A DNA stretch of 64,000 bases from Salinicola avicenniae (GTDB lineage Bacteria; Pseudomonadota; Gammaproteobacteria; Pseudomonadales; Halomonadaceae), in NCBI RefSeq assembly GCF_023736115.1, contig NZ_JAKQZC010000002.1, forward strand, positions 558,001 through 622,000, in the 5' to 3' direction. The notes beneath the pieces are model-generated. The model had not been told where the DNA came from and made no database searches. It was given only the letters and a program-made list of their open reading frames with translations. Made by a program: the position numbers and the translations under genes. Below are positions 8,997 to 18,043 of this stretch, one piece after another (within the stretch, counting starts at the first letter, position 1; each line of letters starts with the position of its first letter).

Positions 8997-9905
8997 ATGC
9001 ATATCGGCATTCTGTCACGCAATCGCAATCTCTATTCGACCCGCCGTCTGATCGAGGCTGCCGAACAGCGCGGCCACACGGTCCGGGTCGTCGACACACT
9101 GCGCTGCTACATGAACATTGCCTCCCATCGGCCGTCGATCCACTACCGTGGCGAAGAACTAGAGCCGTTCGATGCGATCGTGCCTCGCATCGGTGCCTCG
9201 GTAACGTTCTACGGCTGTGCAGTGCTGCGCCAGTTCGAGATGATGAGCACCTACGTGCTCAATGATTCGGTCGCCATCACCCGCTCGCGCGACAAGCTAC
9301 GTTCGCTGCAGCTGCTCTCGCGCAAGGGGCTGGGGTTGCCCGTCACCGGATTCGCCCACTCTCCGGACGACATTCCGGATCTGATCACGATGGTCAAAGG
9401 CGCGCCGCTAGTGATCAAGCTGCTCGAGGGCACCCAGGGCATCGGCGTGGTGCTGGCGGAGACCAATCAGGCAGCGGAGTCGGTGATTCAGGCATTCATG
9501 GGCATGAAGGCCAATATCATGGTCCAGGAGTACATCAAGGAGGCAAAAGGGGCGGACATTCGCTGCTTCGTGATTGGCGACAAGGTCGTCGCCGCCATGA
9601 AGCGCCAAGCGGCCGAGGGGGAGTTCCGCTCCAACCTGCATCGCGGCGGCACCGCCACCGTGATCCGCATCACCCCGGAAGAGCGCTCGACCGCCATTCG
9701 TGCCGCCAAGGCCATGGGCCTGCGCGTGGCCGGCGTCGACCTGCTGCGCTCCAATCATGGCCCGGTGATCATGGAGGTGAACTCATCGCCCGGCTTGCAG
9801 GGGATCGAGTCGGCCACCGGCAAGGACATCGCCGGGCAGATCGTCGAACATCTGGAGAAGAATGCGGTGGCGCCGCGCAAGGCACCGCCGAAGCCCAAGG
9901 GCTGA
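8997..9905 (+). CDS. rimK: Ribosomal protein S6--L-glutamate ligase RimK
   Basis: This 302-residue ATP-grasp ligase adds glutamate residues to the C terminus of ribosomal protein S6. The opening [21 protein letters not shown] is characteristic (read as two short motifs). ATP-grasp features are [37 protein letters not shown] and the metal-binding [14 protein letters not shown] near residue 262. Length matches E. coli RimK (300). The short Lys/Pro-rich tail ([11 protein letters not shown]) is variable in the family. Together with rimB this forms a small ribosome-modification operon; a rimA gene is not seen next to it. Confidence 0.96.
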   Translation: MHIGILSRNRNLYSTRRLIEAAEQRGHTVRVVDTLRCYMNIASHRPSIHYRGEELEPFDAIVPRIGASVTFYGCAVLRQFEMMSTYVLNDSVAITRSRDKLRSLQLLSRKGLGLPVTGFAHSPDDIPDLITMVKGAPLVIKLLEGTQGIGVVLAETNQAAESVIQAFMGMKANIMVQEYIKEAKGADIRCFVIGDKVVAAMKRQAAEGEFRSNLHRGGTATVIRITPEERSTAIRAAKAMGLRVAGVDLLRSNHGPVIMEVNSSPGLQGIESATGKDIAGQIVEHLEKNAVAPRKAPPKPKG

Positions 9906-10016
9906 CCCCGAACGCACTAAGCAAATTCGCGAAAAGACTAAATTTTTCTGCTCCCGGGGCTAGCAAAACAGTGTTTCCAGCCGCACAATTTGTGGCACCT
10001 CAGGAGGTGGCCGCAC

Positions 10017-10457
10017 ATGTTTCTCGACAATCGCCAAGTGGCGATGGACAGCGTGCTCGAAGCGCTGGCCGACAGTCTCGATTATTTTCAGGACAACCTC
10101 GATCGCCTGCGCCCGGCGCTGCGCAATGCCCTGAAACCCCACTACGAGGAACGTGGAGCGGCCATGCGTGAGCTGCAGGCCTTGGTGCGCGAACATCTCG
10201 ATATGCTGCCGCGCGATGCAGACGTCGAGCGCGACGATTATCTATGGCTCTGGAGTCGCATCAAGAGCTTCGTCGGCAACGACAGTCTGGTTCTGCTCGG
10301 CGAGCTGCTTGAGCAGGAGCGTGTGCTGATGCAGGCACTGGGCTCCGCCTTTACGCATCCACTGCCGGAGCCCCTGGAGCCGGCGCTCGAGCGCTGCTGG
10401 AAAAACTGCCGCGCCCTGATCCGCGAGATCAACAGGCTGCAGGAACGCCAGCGCTAG
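10017..10457 (+). CDS. Small helical protein, possibly DUF2383/PA2169-like four-helix bundle
   Basis: The 146-residue protein has no signal peptide and is almost wholly helical (LEALADSLDYFQDNLDRLRPAL, then RGAAMRELQALVREHLDML, ELLEQERVLMQALGSAF and LERCWKNCRALIREINRLQE). The spacing of helices and the E-x2-R-x4-AL region resemble the ferritin-like DUF2383 (PA2169-type) bundle, but the usual acidic metal ligands are not obvious to me. The start at 10017 is fixed by a perfect AGGAGGTGG ribosome site. The gene is preceded by an AT-rich stretch at 9925-9985 that may hold its own promoter. Function unknown. Confidence 0.6.
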   Translation: MFLDNRQVAMDSVLEALADSLDYFQDNLDRLRPALRNALKPHYEERGAAMRELQALVREHLDMLPRDADVERDDYLWLWSRIKSFVGNDSLVLLGELLEQERVLMQALGSAFTHPLPEPLEPALERCWKNCRALIREINRLQERQR

Positions 10458-10579
10458 ATCACCCCGCCGCGACACTGCGCCTCTATCCTTTTTCGTATCG
10501 CGTTTTCTCGTATCGTGCCTTCCTCGGCCCGCTCGCTGGCGCCGGTTGATCAGGTGCAGGCCGTCGGCCTCGGATGGTT

Positions 10580-11239
10580 TCAGGGAGACGACAGCTCGAT
10601 CGGTTCCAGCGGGCCCAGAAAGTAAGGCTCACGCCGCCATAGATAGAGATCGCCAAAGGTCGCGGCCCGCGCCAGCCACTCACGCAGCCGCAGACGCCAC
10701 TCCCCCTCCGCCCGCCCTTCCGGCACCGCACAGCCGGTGGCCTCGATGCCGAGGGCGTCGGCGATAAACAGCGCCCGTGGCAGATGCCACGACTGCGAGA
10801 TCAGCATCAGCCGCTCGGCCCCGAAGACCTCCCGCGCGCGCACGACGCTATCGAAGGTACTGAAGCCGGCGTAGTCGAGTGTCATGCGCGCATCGTCGAC
10901 ATTCCGGTGGCGCAGCGATCGCCACATGCTGATCGGTTCGTTGTAGTAACGCGTGCGGTTGTCGCCGGAGAGCAGCAGATGCTGGATGCGCCGCAGGCGG
11001 ATCAGCTCGGCGGCCGTTTCCACACGCGCCTGATAGTACGGGTTCGCCCCGCCCTCGCGCAGCCACTGCGCGGTGCCGAAGACCAGCCCGACCGGTGCCC
11101 TGCGACACAGTGGCACCTCGTGCTCGATACGTCCCTGGGTCTTGATCAGCACCCACAGATTGATGACCAGCACGCCGATGATGACCAGCGTGCCGCCGCC
11201 AAGCAGGCCAATGAATAGCCAGCGCATCAACCGCCGCAT
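10580..11239 (-). CDS. sanA: SanA/YdcF-type DUF218 membrane protein
   Basis: The 219-residue protein has one N-terminal transmembrane segment (about residues 7-32) and a periplasmic DUF218 domain. Family marks are LVFGTAQWLREGGANPYYQARVETAAELI (in parts), LLLSGDNRTRYYNEP near residue 90, DYAGFSTFDSVVRAREVFG and LISQSWHLPRALFIA. These match SanA of E. coli, needed for envelope barrier function (vancomycin exclusion at high temperature). The biochemical activity is not established. The protein is convergent with the DUF2383-like gene and lies downstream of the suf operon in the same direction. Confidence 0.88.
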   Translation of the reverse strand: MRRLMRWLFIGLLGGGTLVIIGVLVINLWVLIKTQGRIEHEVPLCRRAPVGLVFGTAQWLREGGANPYYQARVETAAELIRLRRIQHLLLSGDNRTRYYNEPISMWRSLRHRNVDDARMTLDYAGFSTFDSVVRAREVFGAERLMLISQSWHLPRALFIADALGIEATGCAVPEGRAEGEWRLRLREWLARAATFGDLYLWRREPYFLGPLEPIELSSP

Positions 11240-11278
11240 GCGCGCTCCCGCCAGCCGGGCCCGACAATCAGGACGACG

Positions 11279-11303
11279 AAAGGCGGCCTCCGTGGACCGC
11301 CTT
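11279..11303 (-). terminator. Probable terminator of the suf operon
   Basis: On the minus strand AAGGCGG pairs with CCGCCTT around a 10-nt loop and is followed by TTCG, 76 nt after the sufT stop. The T run is short, so termination may be partial and sanA could receive read-through. Confidence 0.55.
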
Positions 11304-11379
11304 CATCAGAAAGGTAAAGCTCGAGCGTGTCAGTCAGCATGGTACGTTCGCTGTACGGCAGGGCTTGCGAAAGCAACGA

Positions 11380-11943
11380 TTAGAACATGCCAAGTTCCAG
11401 CCGCGCCTCTTCGCTCATCATCTCACGGCTCCAGGGAGGATCGAAAACGATTTCCACGTGGACCTTGGCGAACTGCGGTGCGCCGAGGATCTTGCGACGC
11501 GCATCCTCGGCGATCACATCCCCCATGCCGCATCCCGGCGCCGTCAGCGTCATGCGGATGGTCACCATCCGCTCTCCCGTGAGCAAGCGCTCGATACGGC
11601 AGCCGTAGACCAGCCCGAGGTCAACGATATTGACCGGTATCTCCGGATCAAAACAGGTCCGCAGCTGATCCCAGACAAACGCTTCCATTGCCTCCTCGGA
11701 CGCGTCGGGAGCGAGCGTCGGTCGTTCCAGCGCCGCCAGCCCCAAGGCGTCGAGATCGTGACCCTCGATCAGGTAGAGGCGCCCCTCGTAGCTGACACTG
11801 ACCGAACTGCCCTTAGCCTGCATCACCGCGACAACGCTATCCTCGGGCAGGGTGATGGTCTTGCCGAACGGAATCGAGATGACCTCGACATCCCGCTGCA
11901 GGGGCATCTCCTGCCCCTTGTAGAGCCCATTCAAGGAATCCAT
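11380..11943 (-). CDS. sufT: Fe-S cluster assembly protein SufT (DUF59/MIP18-like)
   Basis: The 187-residue protein has the SufT layout. An N-terminal beta-rich part (DVEVISIPFGKTITLPEDSV) is followed by a DUF59 domain from about residue 85, with the DPEIPVNIVDLGLVYG motif and the conserved MTLTAPGCGMGDVIAEDAR segment carrying the Cys. SufT proteins assist maturation of Fe-S proteins. The start at 11943 has an AGGAG site; the frame stays open upstream into sufS but has no other supported start. It is the last gene of the suf operon, 25 bp after sufS. Neither sufE nor sufA is present in this operon. Confidence 0.93.
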   Translation of the reverse strand: MDSLNGLYKGQEMPLQRDVEVISIPFGKTITLPEDSVVAVMQAKGSSVSVSYEGRLYLIEGHDLDALGLAALERPTLAPDASEEAMEAFVWDQLRTCFDPEIPVNIVDLGLVYGCRIERLLTGERMVTIRMTLTAPGCGMGDVIAEDARRKILGAPQFAKVHVEIVFDPPWSREMMSEEARLELGMF

Positions 11944-11968
11944 CGTCACTCCTGGTTGCTCGCCCGGT

Positions 11969-13210
11969 TCAGCGCAGCATGCCCAGCACGCGCTGCAGCC
12001 CTTCGGCGAAGGCATCGACCTCCTCCGGCGTGTTGTAGACGGCCAGTGACGCGCGACAGGTCGCCTCGACACCGAACTGGGCCAGCACCGGCTGCGCACA
12101 GTGATGGCCAGTACGGATCGCGATACCCAGCTGATCGATCAGCAGGCCGATATCCTGAGCGTGGGCCCCGTCGACCACGAACGAGATGACGCTCGCCTTC
12201 TCCGGGGCCGTGCCGATGATCCGGAGGCCGTCGATGCGCTCGAGCTGCTGGGTGGCATGGTCCAGCAGCCACTGCTCCCAAGCGCCGAGCCGTTCGATGC
12301 CGAGCGCGTTGACCCAGTCCAGCGCCGCGCCCATGGCAGCCACGTCGGCCACGGCCGGCGTGCCCGCTTCGAAGCGGTGCGGAATGGCCGCAAACTCGGT
12401 GCCGCGGTCGAAGGAGACGCGCGAGATCATCTCGCCGCCGCCCTGCCAGGGTGGCATCGCCTCCAGGATCGACGCCTTGGCGTAGAGCGCCCCGGCGCCT
12501 AACGGCCCGTAGACCTTGTGACCAGAAAAGGCATAGAAGTCGGCATCCAGCGCCTGGACGTCGACCGCCTGGTGCGGCACCGCCTGCGCGCCGTCGACCA
12601 GAATCAACGCGTCATGCGCATGCGCTTCCCGGGCCAGCTCGGCTACCGGGTTAATCGTACCCAGCGCGTTGGAGACATGATTGACGCAGACAAGGCGCGT
12701 GCGCTCGCCAAGCAGCGCACGATAGGCCGCCAGATCGAGCACGCCGCGTTCGTCGACCGGAATCACCTTGATCACGATGCCCAGCTCGCGCTCAAGCAGC
12801 TGCCACGGCACGATGTTGGAGTGGTGCTCCATCAGCGAGATGACGACCTCATCGCCCGCCTTGAGGTTGGCACGCCCCCAACTGTTGGCGACCAGATTGA
12901 TCGCCTCCGTGGTCCCACGCGTGAAGACGATCTCACGCGGTTCGAAGGCGTTCAAATGACGCTGCACGGTCGTGCGAACGCCTTCGTAGGCCGCCGTCGC
13001 CTCGTCCGCCAGCGTGTGAAGACCGCGATGGATGTTGGCGTTGTAGCGCCGATAGTAGTCATCGAGCGTATCGATGACCGCGGTCGGTGTCTGGCTAGTG
13101 GCCGCGTTATCGAGGTAGATCAGCGGCTTGCCATGGACTTCCCGCTCGAGAATCGGAAAGTCGCGGCGCACCGCTGCCAGATCCAGCGTCAGGTCGGTGA
13201 TCGCGGTCAT
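11969..13210 (-). CDS. sufS: Cysteine desulfurase SufS
   Basis: This 413-residue PLP enzyme takes sulfur from cysteine for Fe-S assembly. The PLP lysine sits in FSGHKVYGPLGAGALY at about residue 230. The catalytic Cys is in IRTGHHCAQPVL near residue 370, the group II (SufS) motif. YLDNAATSQTP and HHSNIVPWQ are also as expected. The gene starts 1 bp after the sufD stop with an AGGAG site inside the end of sufD, so translation is probably coupled. With no sufE beside it, the sulfur acceptor is either the SufBCD complex itself or a protein encoded elsewhere. Confidence 0.97.
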   Translation of the reverse strand: MTAITDLTLDLAAVRRDFPILEREVHGKPLIYLDNAATSQTPTAVIDTLDDYYRRYNANIHRGLHTLADEATAAYEGVRTTVQRHLNAFEPREIVFTRGTTEAINLVANSWGRANLKAGDEVVISLMEHHSNIVPWQLLERELGIVIKVIPVDERGVLDLAAYRALLGERTRLVCVNHVSNALGTINPVAELAREAHAHDALILVDGAQAVPHQAVDVQALDADFYAFSGHKVYGPLGAGALYAKASILEAMPPWQGGGEMISRVSFDRGTEFAAIPHRFEAGTPAVADVAAMGAALDWVNALGIERLGAWEQWLLDHATQQLERIDGLRIIGTAPEKASVISFVVDGAHAQDIGLLIDQLGIAIRTGHHCAQPVLAQFGVEATCRASLAVYNTPEEVDAFAEGLQRVLGMLR

Positions 13211-13211
13211 C

Positions 13212-14549
13212 TCAGGACTCCTGAACCGCCTCGGCGGTCTCGACCAGATCCGCCAGATTGAACCGCTCCGGCAGTCGACCCGCCACCGCCCGCTCCACGC
13301 GCTCGGCCACGGCGTTGAGCTTGACCCGCTCCATCACTTCGCCGGCAAATGCCAGCGTCAGCAGCGCACGCGCCATGGGTTCGTCGATTCCGCGGGTGCG
13401 CAAGGCATAGACCGCTTCCTCGTCGAGCTGACCGGTGGTCGCGCCATGCGAGCACTTGACGTCATCGGCGTAGATCACCAGTTCCGGCTTGGTGTCGATC
13501 TCGGCACGATCGGAAAGCAGCAGGTTGGCGTTGTTCTGGTACGCCTCGATCTGCTGCGCATCCTTCTTGACGAAGACCTTGCCGTTGAAGACACCGTGCG
13601 AGCGCTCGTCGAGAATGCCCTTGTAGTTCTCGTTGGAGAACGTACGCGGCGCATTGTGGTTGACCAGCGTGTGGTTATCGACATGCTGCCGACCCTGCAC
13701 GAAGAACAGCCCGTTGTAGGTGGTTTCCGCGCCTTCCGCATTGAGATCGGCCACCAGATCGTTGCGCACCAGCGCGCCGCCGAGGTGGAGATTGAACGAG
13801 GCAAAACGGCTATCGCGGGCCTGCTCGACGTGGATGCTGGCCACGTGCATATCGCTGGAGCCCGTCTCCTGCAGTTTGTAGTGATCGACGATCGCACTGC
13901 GCTCCAGCAGCACCTCGGTCACCACATTGGTGAAGTTGGCCGCCTCGGGCTCACCGGTGTAATGCTCGACCACCGTGGCCTCGCTGCGAGCGCCGGCCTC
14001 GATCAAGACACGTGGGTGACTCATCACCGGCTGCCCGCCGGCGCGGGAAAGCATTAGCACGTAGATGGGCTTGTCGACCACGGTACCGGGGGACAGACGC
14101 ACGACGACCCCTTCATCGGCGAACGCTGTATTCAAGGCCGTGAACGGCGAGAAATCGACGCCGGCGAGTCGGCCCAGAGAACCACCGACCGCTTCGTGAT
14201 TGTCGGCGAGCGCCTGCGACAGCGGCTCGACGACCACCCCGGCCGGCAGCCCTTCGAGACGGGAAAGTTCGGCACTGAAGACCCCGTCGACCAGCACCAG
14301 ACGGTAGGCGTCGAGCTCGAGCCGCTGCACCTCGAAACCCTCGGCGTCGTAGCCGGCATCGGTGGCCAGTGCGAAGTCGCCTTCGGCGATCCGCCGTACG
14401 TCGGTATATTTCCACTCCTCGTCACGCCGGGTCGGAAACCCGAGCGCCTCGAAACGTGCCGCCCCGGCCTGGCGTCTTGCCGCAACCCAGCTAGGGTCCT
14501 CGGCACGCCGGGCGGTCAGCCGCTCGAGAAAGCGTTCCGGTGCACTCAT
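13212..14549 (-). CDS. sufD: Fe-S cluster assembly scaffold protein SufD
   Basis: This 445-residue protein is a SufB paralogue and joins SufB and SufC in the SufBC2D scaffold. It has a right-handed beta-helix core and the C-terminal helical signature NLLLSDRAEIDTKPELVIYADDVKCSHGATTGQLDEEAVYALRTRGI (seen as consecutive short motifs such as DDVKCSHGAT). The N-terminal region (RRDEEWKYTDVRRIAEGDF) is also typical. Its ATG overlaps the sufC stop by four bases (ATGA), which indicates translational coupling. Confidence 0.96.
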   Translation of the reverse strand: MSAPERFLERLTARRAEDPSWVAARRQAGAARFEALGFPTRRDEEWKYTDVRRIAEGDFALATDAGYDAEGFEVQRLELDAYRLVLVDGVFSAELSRLEGLPAGVVVEPLSQALADNHEAVGGSLGRLAGVDFSPFTALNTAFADEGVVVRLSPGTVVDKPIYVLMLSRAGGQPVMSHPRVLIEAGARSEATVVEHYTGEPEAANFTNVVTEVLLERSAIVDHYKLQETGSSDMHVASIHVEQARDSRFASFNLHLGGALVRNDLVADLNAEGAETTYNGLFFVQGRQHVDNHTLVNHNAPRTFSNENYKGILDERSHGVFNGKVFVKKDAQQIEAYQNNANLLLSDRAEIDTKPELVIYADDVKCSHGATTGQLDEEAVYALRTRGIDEPMARALLTLAFAGEVMERVKLNAVAERVERAVAGRLPERFNLADLVETAEAVQES

Positions 14550-15298
14550 GCGACAGACTCCTCCAGCACCCAGTCATAACCGCGGGCTTCAAGCTCGAGC
14601 GCCAGATCCTTGTCGCCGCTCTTGGCGATACGGCCGTCGACCAGTACGTGAACCCGGTCCGGTTCGATATGATTCAGCAGGCGCTGATAGTGGGTCACCA
14701 TCAGAATGGCACGATCGGCGCTGCGCAGAGAGTTGACACCCTCGGCAACGACTTTCATGGCATCGATATCGAGTCCGGAGTCGATCTCGTCGAGCATCGC
14801 GAGCTTCGGCTGCAGCACCAGCATCTGCAAAATCTCGTTACGCTTCTTCTCGCCGCCGGAGAAGCCTTCGTTCACGGCGCGCTGAAGAAAGCTGGTATCC
14901 ATCTTCATCTGCGCGCTCTTTTCGCGCACCAGCTTCATGAACTCGGGCGCCGGGATTTCGCCTTCGCCCCGCGCGGCACGCGCCGCGTTGAGCGCCGCCT
15001 TCAGCAGATAGATGTTCTTGACCCCGGGAATTTCGATCGGGTACTGGAAACCGAGCAGCAGACCGGCGCGGGCGCGCTCTTCGATCTCCATCTCGAGCAC
15101 GTCCTGCCCTTCGAACAGAATCGTGCCCTGGGTGACCTCATAGCCATCCTTGCCGGCGATCACGGCGGAGAGCGTGGACTTGCCGGCACCGTTGGGGCCC
15201 ATGATGGCGTGAACTTCGCCAGCATTGACGGTCAGATTGAGGCCCTTGAGGATCGCCTTGTCCTCGACGGTGACGTGAAGATCTTTGACTTCGAGCAT
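14546..15298 (-). CDS. sufC: Fe-S cluster assembly ATPase SufC
   Basis: This 250-residue ABC-type ATPase drives the SufBCD scaffold. The Walker A motif is GPNGAGKST (about residues 34-42), the signature is SGGEKKRNEI, and the Walker B is LAMLDEIDSGLD followed by the H-loop MVTHYQRLL. The start at 15298 (MLEVKDLHV) is the normal family start and has an AAGGT site; the frame extends 15 codons further upstream without support. It is a soluble ATPase, not a transporter subunit. Confidence 0.97.
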   Translation of the reverse strand: MLEVKDLHVTVEDKAILKGLNLTVNAGEVHAIMGPNGAGKSTLSAVIAGKDGYEVTQGTILFEGQDVLEMEIEERARAGLLLGFQYPIEIPGVKNIYLLKAALNAARAARGEGEIPAPEFMKLVREKSAQMKMDTSFLQRAVNEGFSGGEKKRNEILQMLVLQPKLAMLDEIDSGLDIDAMKVVAEGVNSLRSADRAILMVTHYQRLLNHIEPDRVHVLVDGRIAKSGDKDLALELEARGYDWVLEESVA

Positions 15299-15374
15299 GT
15301 GAATACCTTGAGACGATACGGGCCGCCACGGCGGCCGCGACAAAAAGCGTGAGTGGCGAGATCGCGCGAGCGCG

Positions 15375-16817
15375 TCAGCCGACGGAACCTTCGAGCGTAA
15401 CGTTGAGCAGCGCTTCCGCCTCGACGGCGAACTCCATCGGCAGCTCCTGGAAGACGTCCTTGCAGAAGCCGTTGACGATCATGCTGACGGCGTCCTCCTC
15501 GTCGATACCGCGCGCGCGGCAGTAGAAGAGCTGGTCGTCGGCGATCTTGGAGGTCGTCGCTTCGTGCTCGACAGTCGCCGTGGAGTTGCCGATCTCCTGA
15601 TACGGGAAGGTGTGCGCACCGCACTGATCGCCGATCAGCAGCGAATCGCACTGGGTATAGTTGCGCGCGCCCTTCGCTCGCGACCCGATCTTGACCAGCC
15701 CGCGATAGGCCTGGTCACTGCGACCGGCAGCGATACCCTTGGAGATGATCGTCGAGCGGGTGTTCTCGCCGATATGAATCATCTTGGTCCCGGTATCGGC
15801 CTGCTGGCGGCCATTGGTCACCGCTACCGAATAGAACTCGCCGATGCTCTCCTTGCCGCGCAGTACGCAGGAAGGGTATTTCCAGGTGATCGCCGACCCG
15901 GTCTCGACCTGGGTCCAGCTGATGCGCGAGCGATCGCCGCGGCAGTCGCCACGCTTGGTGACAAAGTTGTAGATGCCGCCCTTGCCATCTTCGTCGCCGG
16001 GATACCAGTTCTGTACCGTCGAGTACTTGATGTAGGCATCTTCCAGCGCCACTAGCTCGACTACTGCGGCGTGTAGCTGGTTTTCGTCACGCTGCGGCGC
16101 CGTGCAACCTTCCAGATAGGAGACCTGGGCCTGCTTGTCGCAGATGATCAGCGTGCGCTCGAACTGGCCCGTGTTGGCGGCGTTGATCCGGAAATAGGTA
16201 GACAGCTCCATCGGGCAGGTCACGCCCTCCGGCACGTAGACGAAGGAGCCATCGGTGAAGACCGCCGAATTGAGCGCGGCAAAGAAGTTGTCCGACTGCG
16301 GCACGACCGTGCCCAGATACTGGCGAACCAGTTCGGGATATTCGCGGATCGCCTCGGAGATCGAGCAGAAGATCACGCCCGCCTCGTGCAGCTTCTCCTT
16401 GAAGGTGGTCGTCACCGACACAGAGTCGAAGACCGCATCCACCGCCACGCCAGCTAATGCCGCGCGCTCGTGCAGCGGGATCCCCAGTTTCTCGTAAGTT
16501 TCCAACAACTTGGGATCGACCTCGTCCAGACTCTGCGGGCGATCCTCGGGCTTCTTCGGCGCGCTGTAGTAAGAGATCGCCTGATAGTCGATCGGCGGAT
16601 AGTCGAGGTGCGCCCACGAAGGCGGCGTCATGTCGAGCCAACGGCGGTAGGCCTCGAGTCGCCACTCGAGCATCCACTGCGGCTCTTCCTTCTTCTGGGA
16701 AATAAAGGCGATGACGCTCTCGTCCAGGCCGGGCGGCACGGTATCGCTCTCAATATCCGTCACGAATCCTTGCTTGTATTCGCGACGAACCAACTGCTCC
16801 ATCTCTTCGCTAGCCAT
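15375..16817 (-). CDS. sufB: Fe-S cluster assembly scaffold protein SufB
   Basis: The 480-residue scaffold subunit is where the nascent cluster is built. Typical SufB segments are [13 protein letters not shown] near residue 45, [32 protein letters not shown] (in parts), [20 protein letters not shown] and the C-terminal [19 protein letters not shown]. The start at 16817 (MASEEMEQ) has an AGGAGAG ribosome site; a longer reading by 14 codons has none. There are 76 bp between sufB and sufC and 107 bp between the regulator and sufB. Confidence 0.97.
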   Translation of the reverse strand: MASEEMEQLVRREYKQGFVTDIESDTVPPGLDESVIAFISQKKEEPQWMLEWRLEAYRRWLDMTPPSWAHLDYPPIDYQAISYYSAPKKPEDRPQSLDEVDPKLLETYEKLGIPLHERAALAGVAVDAVFDSVSVTTTFKEKLHEAGVIFCSISEAIREYPELVRQYLGTVVPQSDNFFAALNSAVFTDGSFVYVPEGVTCPMELSTYFRINAANTGQFERTLIICDKQAQVSYLEGCTAPQRDENQLHAAVVELVALEDAYIKYSTVQNWYPGDEDGKGGIYNFVTKRGDCRGDRSRISWTQVETGSAITWKYPSCVLRGKESIGEFYSVAVTNGRQQADTGTKMIHIGENTRSTIISKGIAAGRSDQAYRGLVKIGSRAKGARNYTQCDSLLIGDQCGAHTFPYQEIGNSTATVEHEATTSKIADDQLFYCRARGIDEEDAVSMIVNGFCKDVFQELPMEFAVEAEALLNVTLEGSVG

Positions 16818-16924
16818 GGTCTTCTCTCCTCTCCACCGAGAGTCTTGTGGCGAGAACACGATCCTGGGCGCCTGCAGCCGCCGCGTCGTCGCGCCCTCTT
16901 AATGTCTCGTCACGTCGTGTGTCG

Positions 16925-17392
16925 TCACGCCTTCACGGCCGAAGGCAAGGTCACGCTCTGGATCGGCAGCTGCACCGGCAGCTTGATCGGGCTGGACTGC
17001 GCCAGATGGGCCAGGGTCACCCCCTCCAGCAAGGTCCGGATCGCCAGCGACACGCGCTGCCAATTGTCCGCCACGCCACAGGTCTCCTGCAGCTCGCAAT
17101 CACCATCGGCATGGCTGCACTCGGTCATGCCGATCGGCCCTTCGATGGCGGCAATAATATCGCTCGCGGTGATATCCGCCGGCGCCCGAGACAGCACATA
17201 CCCCCCGTGCGCGCCGCGGCGGGAAACGAGAAGCCCGCTCCGAGACAGCATCTTCAACGTCTTCCCCACCGTCGGCTGCGGCAGGCTCACGCACTGCGAC
17301 AGTTCAGACGCCGTGTGGGCATGCCCGGGATCTCGCGCGATCTGCGCCATGATCACTGCGGCGTAATCCGTCAATTTCGAGAGTTTCAGCAT
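16925..17392 (-). CDS. Rrf2-family SUF-system regulator (SufR/IscR-like)
   Basis: The 155-residue protein has an N-terminal winged helix (MLKLSKLTDYAAVIMAQIAR, then QPTVGKTLKMLSRSGLLVSRRGAHGGY). Three cysteines, spaced C-x6-C-x5-C (in ECSHADGDCELQETC, about residues 92-106), can hold an Fe-S cluster. This is the layout of the SUF-specific Rrf2 regulator, a relative of IscR. As first gene of the suf operon, immediately downstream of an IscR type 1-like palindrome, it most likely represses the operon when it carries a cluster. The regulation is inferred from family and site. Confidence 0.93.
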   Translation of the reverse strand: MLKLSKLTDYAAVIMAQIARDPGHAHTASELSQCVSLPQPTVGKTLKMLSRSGLLVSRRGAHGGYVLSRAPADITASDIIAAIEGPIGMTECSHADGDCELQETCGVADNWQRVSLAIRTLLEGVTLAHLAQSSPIKLPVQLPIQSVTLPSAVKA

Positions 17393-17429
17393 ACGGCGAT
17401 GCCCCGTTCGATCCTGACAGCTGCGATAT

Positions 17430-17465
17430 AGGACTATTTTAGTCCTCTTTGGGCGTGACTGTGAA
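17430..17465 (-). promoter_or_regulatory. suf promoter with IscR type 1-like operator
   Basis: AGGACTATTTTAGTCCT at 17430-17446 is a perfect 6-5-6 palindrome with the GACT-N5-AGTC core of IscR type 1 sites. On the minus strand a possible -10 (TAAAAT, opposite 17436-17441) lies inside it, with TTCACA (opposite 17460-17465) 18 bp upstream as -35. A bound regulator would block polymerase, as expected for autorepression. The regulator start codon is 38 bp downstream. Confidence 0.75.
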
Positions 17466-17779
17466 CCCTGGCGAGCCCACGGGTCGCGCTCAAGCGCGCT
17501 CATATCGGCCCTCCCCGCCACACCGATGGCCTTTCACGGCAACAGCCACTCTAGCGAAAACCCGAGGCCAAACCACAGCACGACCTGCTTACCCAGACAG
17601 AACGCCCTCGCTCAGAAAAAAGGTCGATCGACATCCGCTAATGTAACAACGGTAAACAGGAATCACTTTCAACTTTCATTTCTCGGCGTCTGAATACGAA
17701 AAATGCAAAAGGCAACAAAAAACAAAACTTGGAAATATTTGATTCTAAAACTCACCTTATGGATTCACAAAGTTACATT

Positions 17780-17799
17780 AAGCGCTTTTTAGCGCTTTT
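17780..17799 (+). terminator. Small terminator-like stem-loop
   Basis: AAGCGCT (17780-17786) pairs with AGCGCTT (17791-17797) around a TTTT loop, and TT follows. It could end a short transcript or isolate the downstream promoter. No gene upstream on the plus strand obviously needs it. Confidence 0.5.
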
Positions 17800-17864
17800 C
17801 CCTGTCGGCATTTGGAGACATTAGACGTCGGTCTGAGGTGACCCTCAGTGCACTACCATCGCAG

Positions 17865-17892
17865 GAACCTTGCACGCAGCACTACATCAGAA
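17865..17892 (+). promoter_or_regulatory. Candidate sigma-E/AlgU-type promoter for the polysaccharide operon
   Basis: GAACCT at 17865-17870 and TCAGAA at 17887-17892 are 16 bp apart. This resembles the envelope-stress sigma factor pattern (GAACTT, 16-17 bp, TCTGA) that drives algD in Pseudomonas, with one mismatch in each box. The hairpin CTGAGG-TGAC-CCTCAG ends 16 bp upstream and could be an activator site. If correct, the leader before ugd is about 330 nt, similar to the long algD leader. Not proven. Confidence 0.45.
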
Positions 17893-18015
17893 ATTGCCGA
17901 ATTGGACCCTCGTAAACTTTCTACCTAACGTTGCTCAGGACATTTCGGGAACGCCGTTCGTCACCGTCGGTAAAAGAAAAAAAGCCGACAAGCTCTATCA
18001 ATTCAATGATTTATA

Positions 18016-18043
18016 AAAATCCGGCCGCAGCCGGCCGGGTTTT
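18016..18043. terminator. Terminator-like stem-loop in the leader of the polysaccharide operon
   Basis: AAAATCCGGCC (18016-18026) pairs with GGCCGGGTTTT (18033-18043), with one G-T pair, around a 6-nt loop. The A and T tracts make it an intrinsic terminator in either direction. It lies 182 bp before the ugd start, downstream of the sigma-E-like promoter candidate, so it may act as an attenuator or mark that the true promoter is further downstream. Confidence 0.7.
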
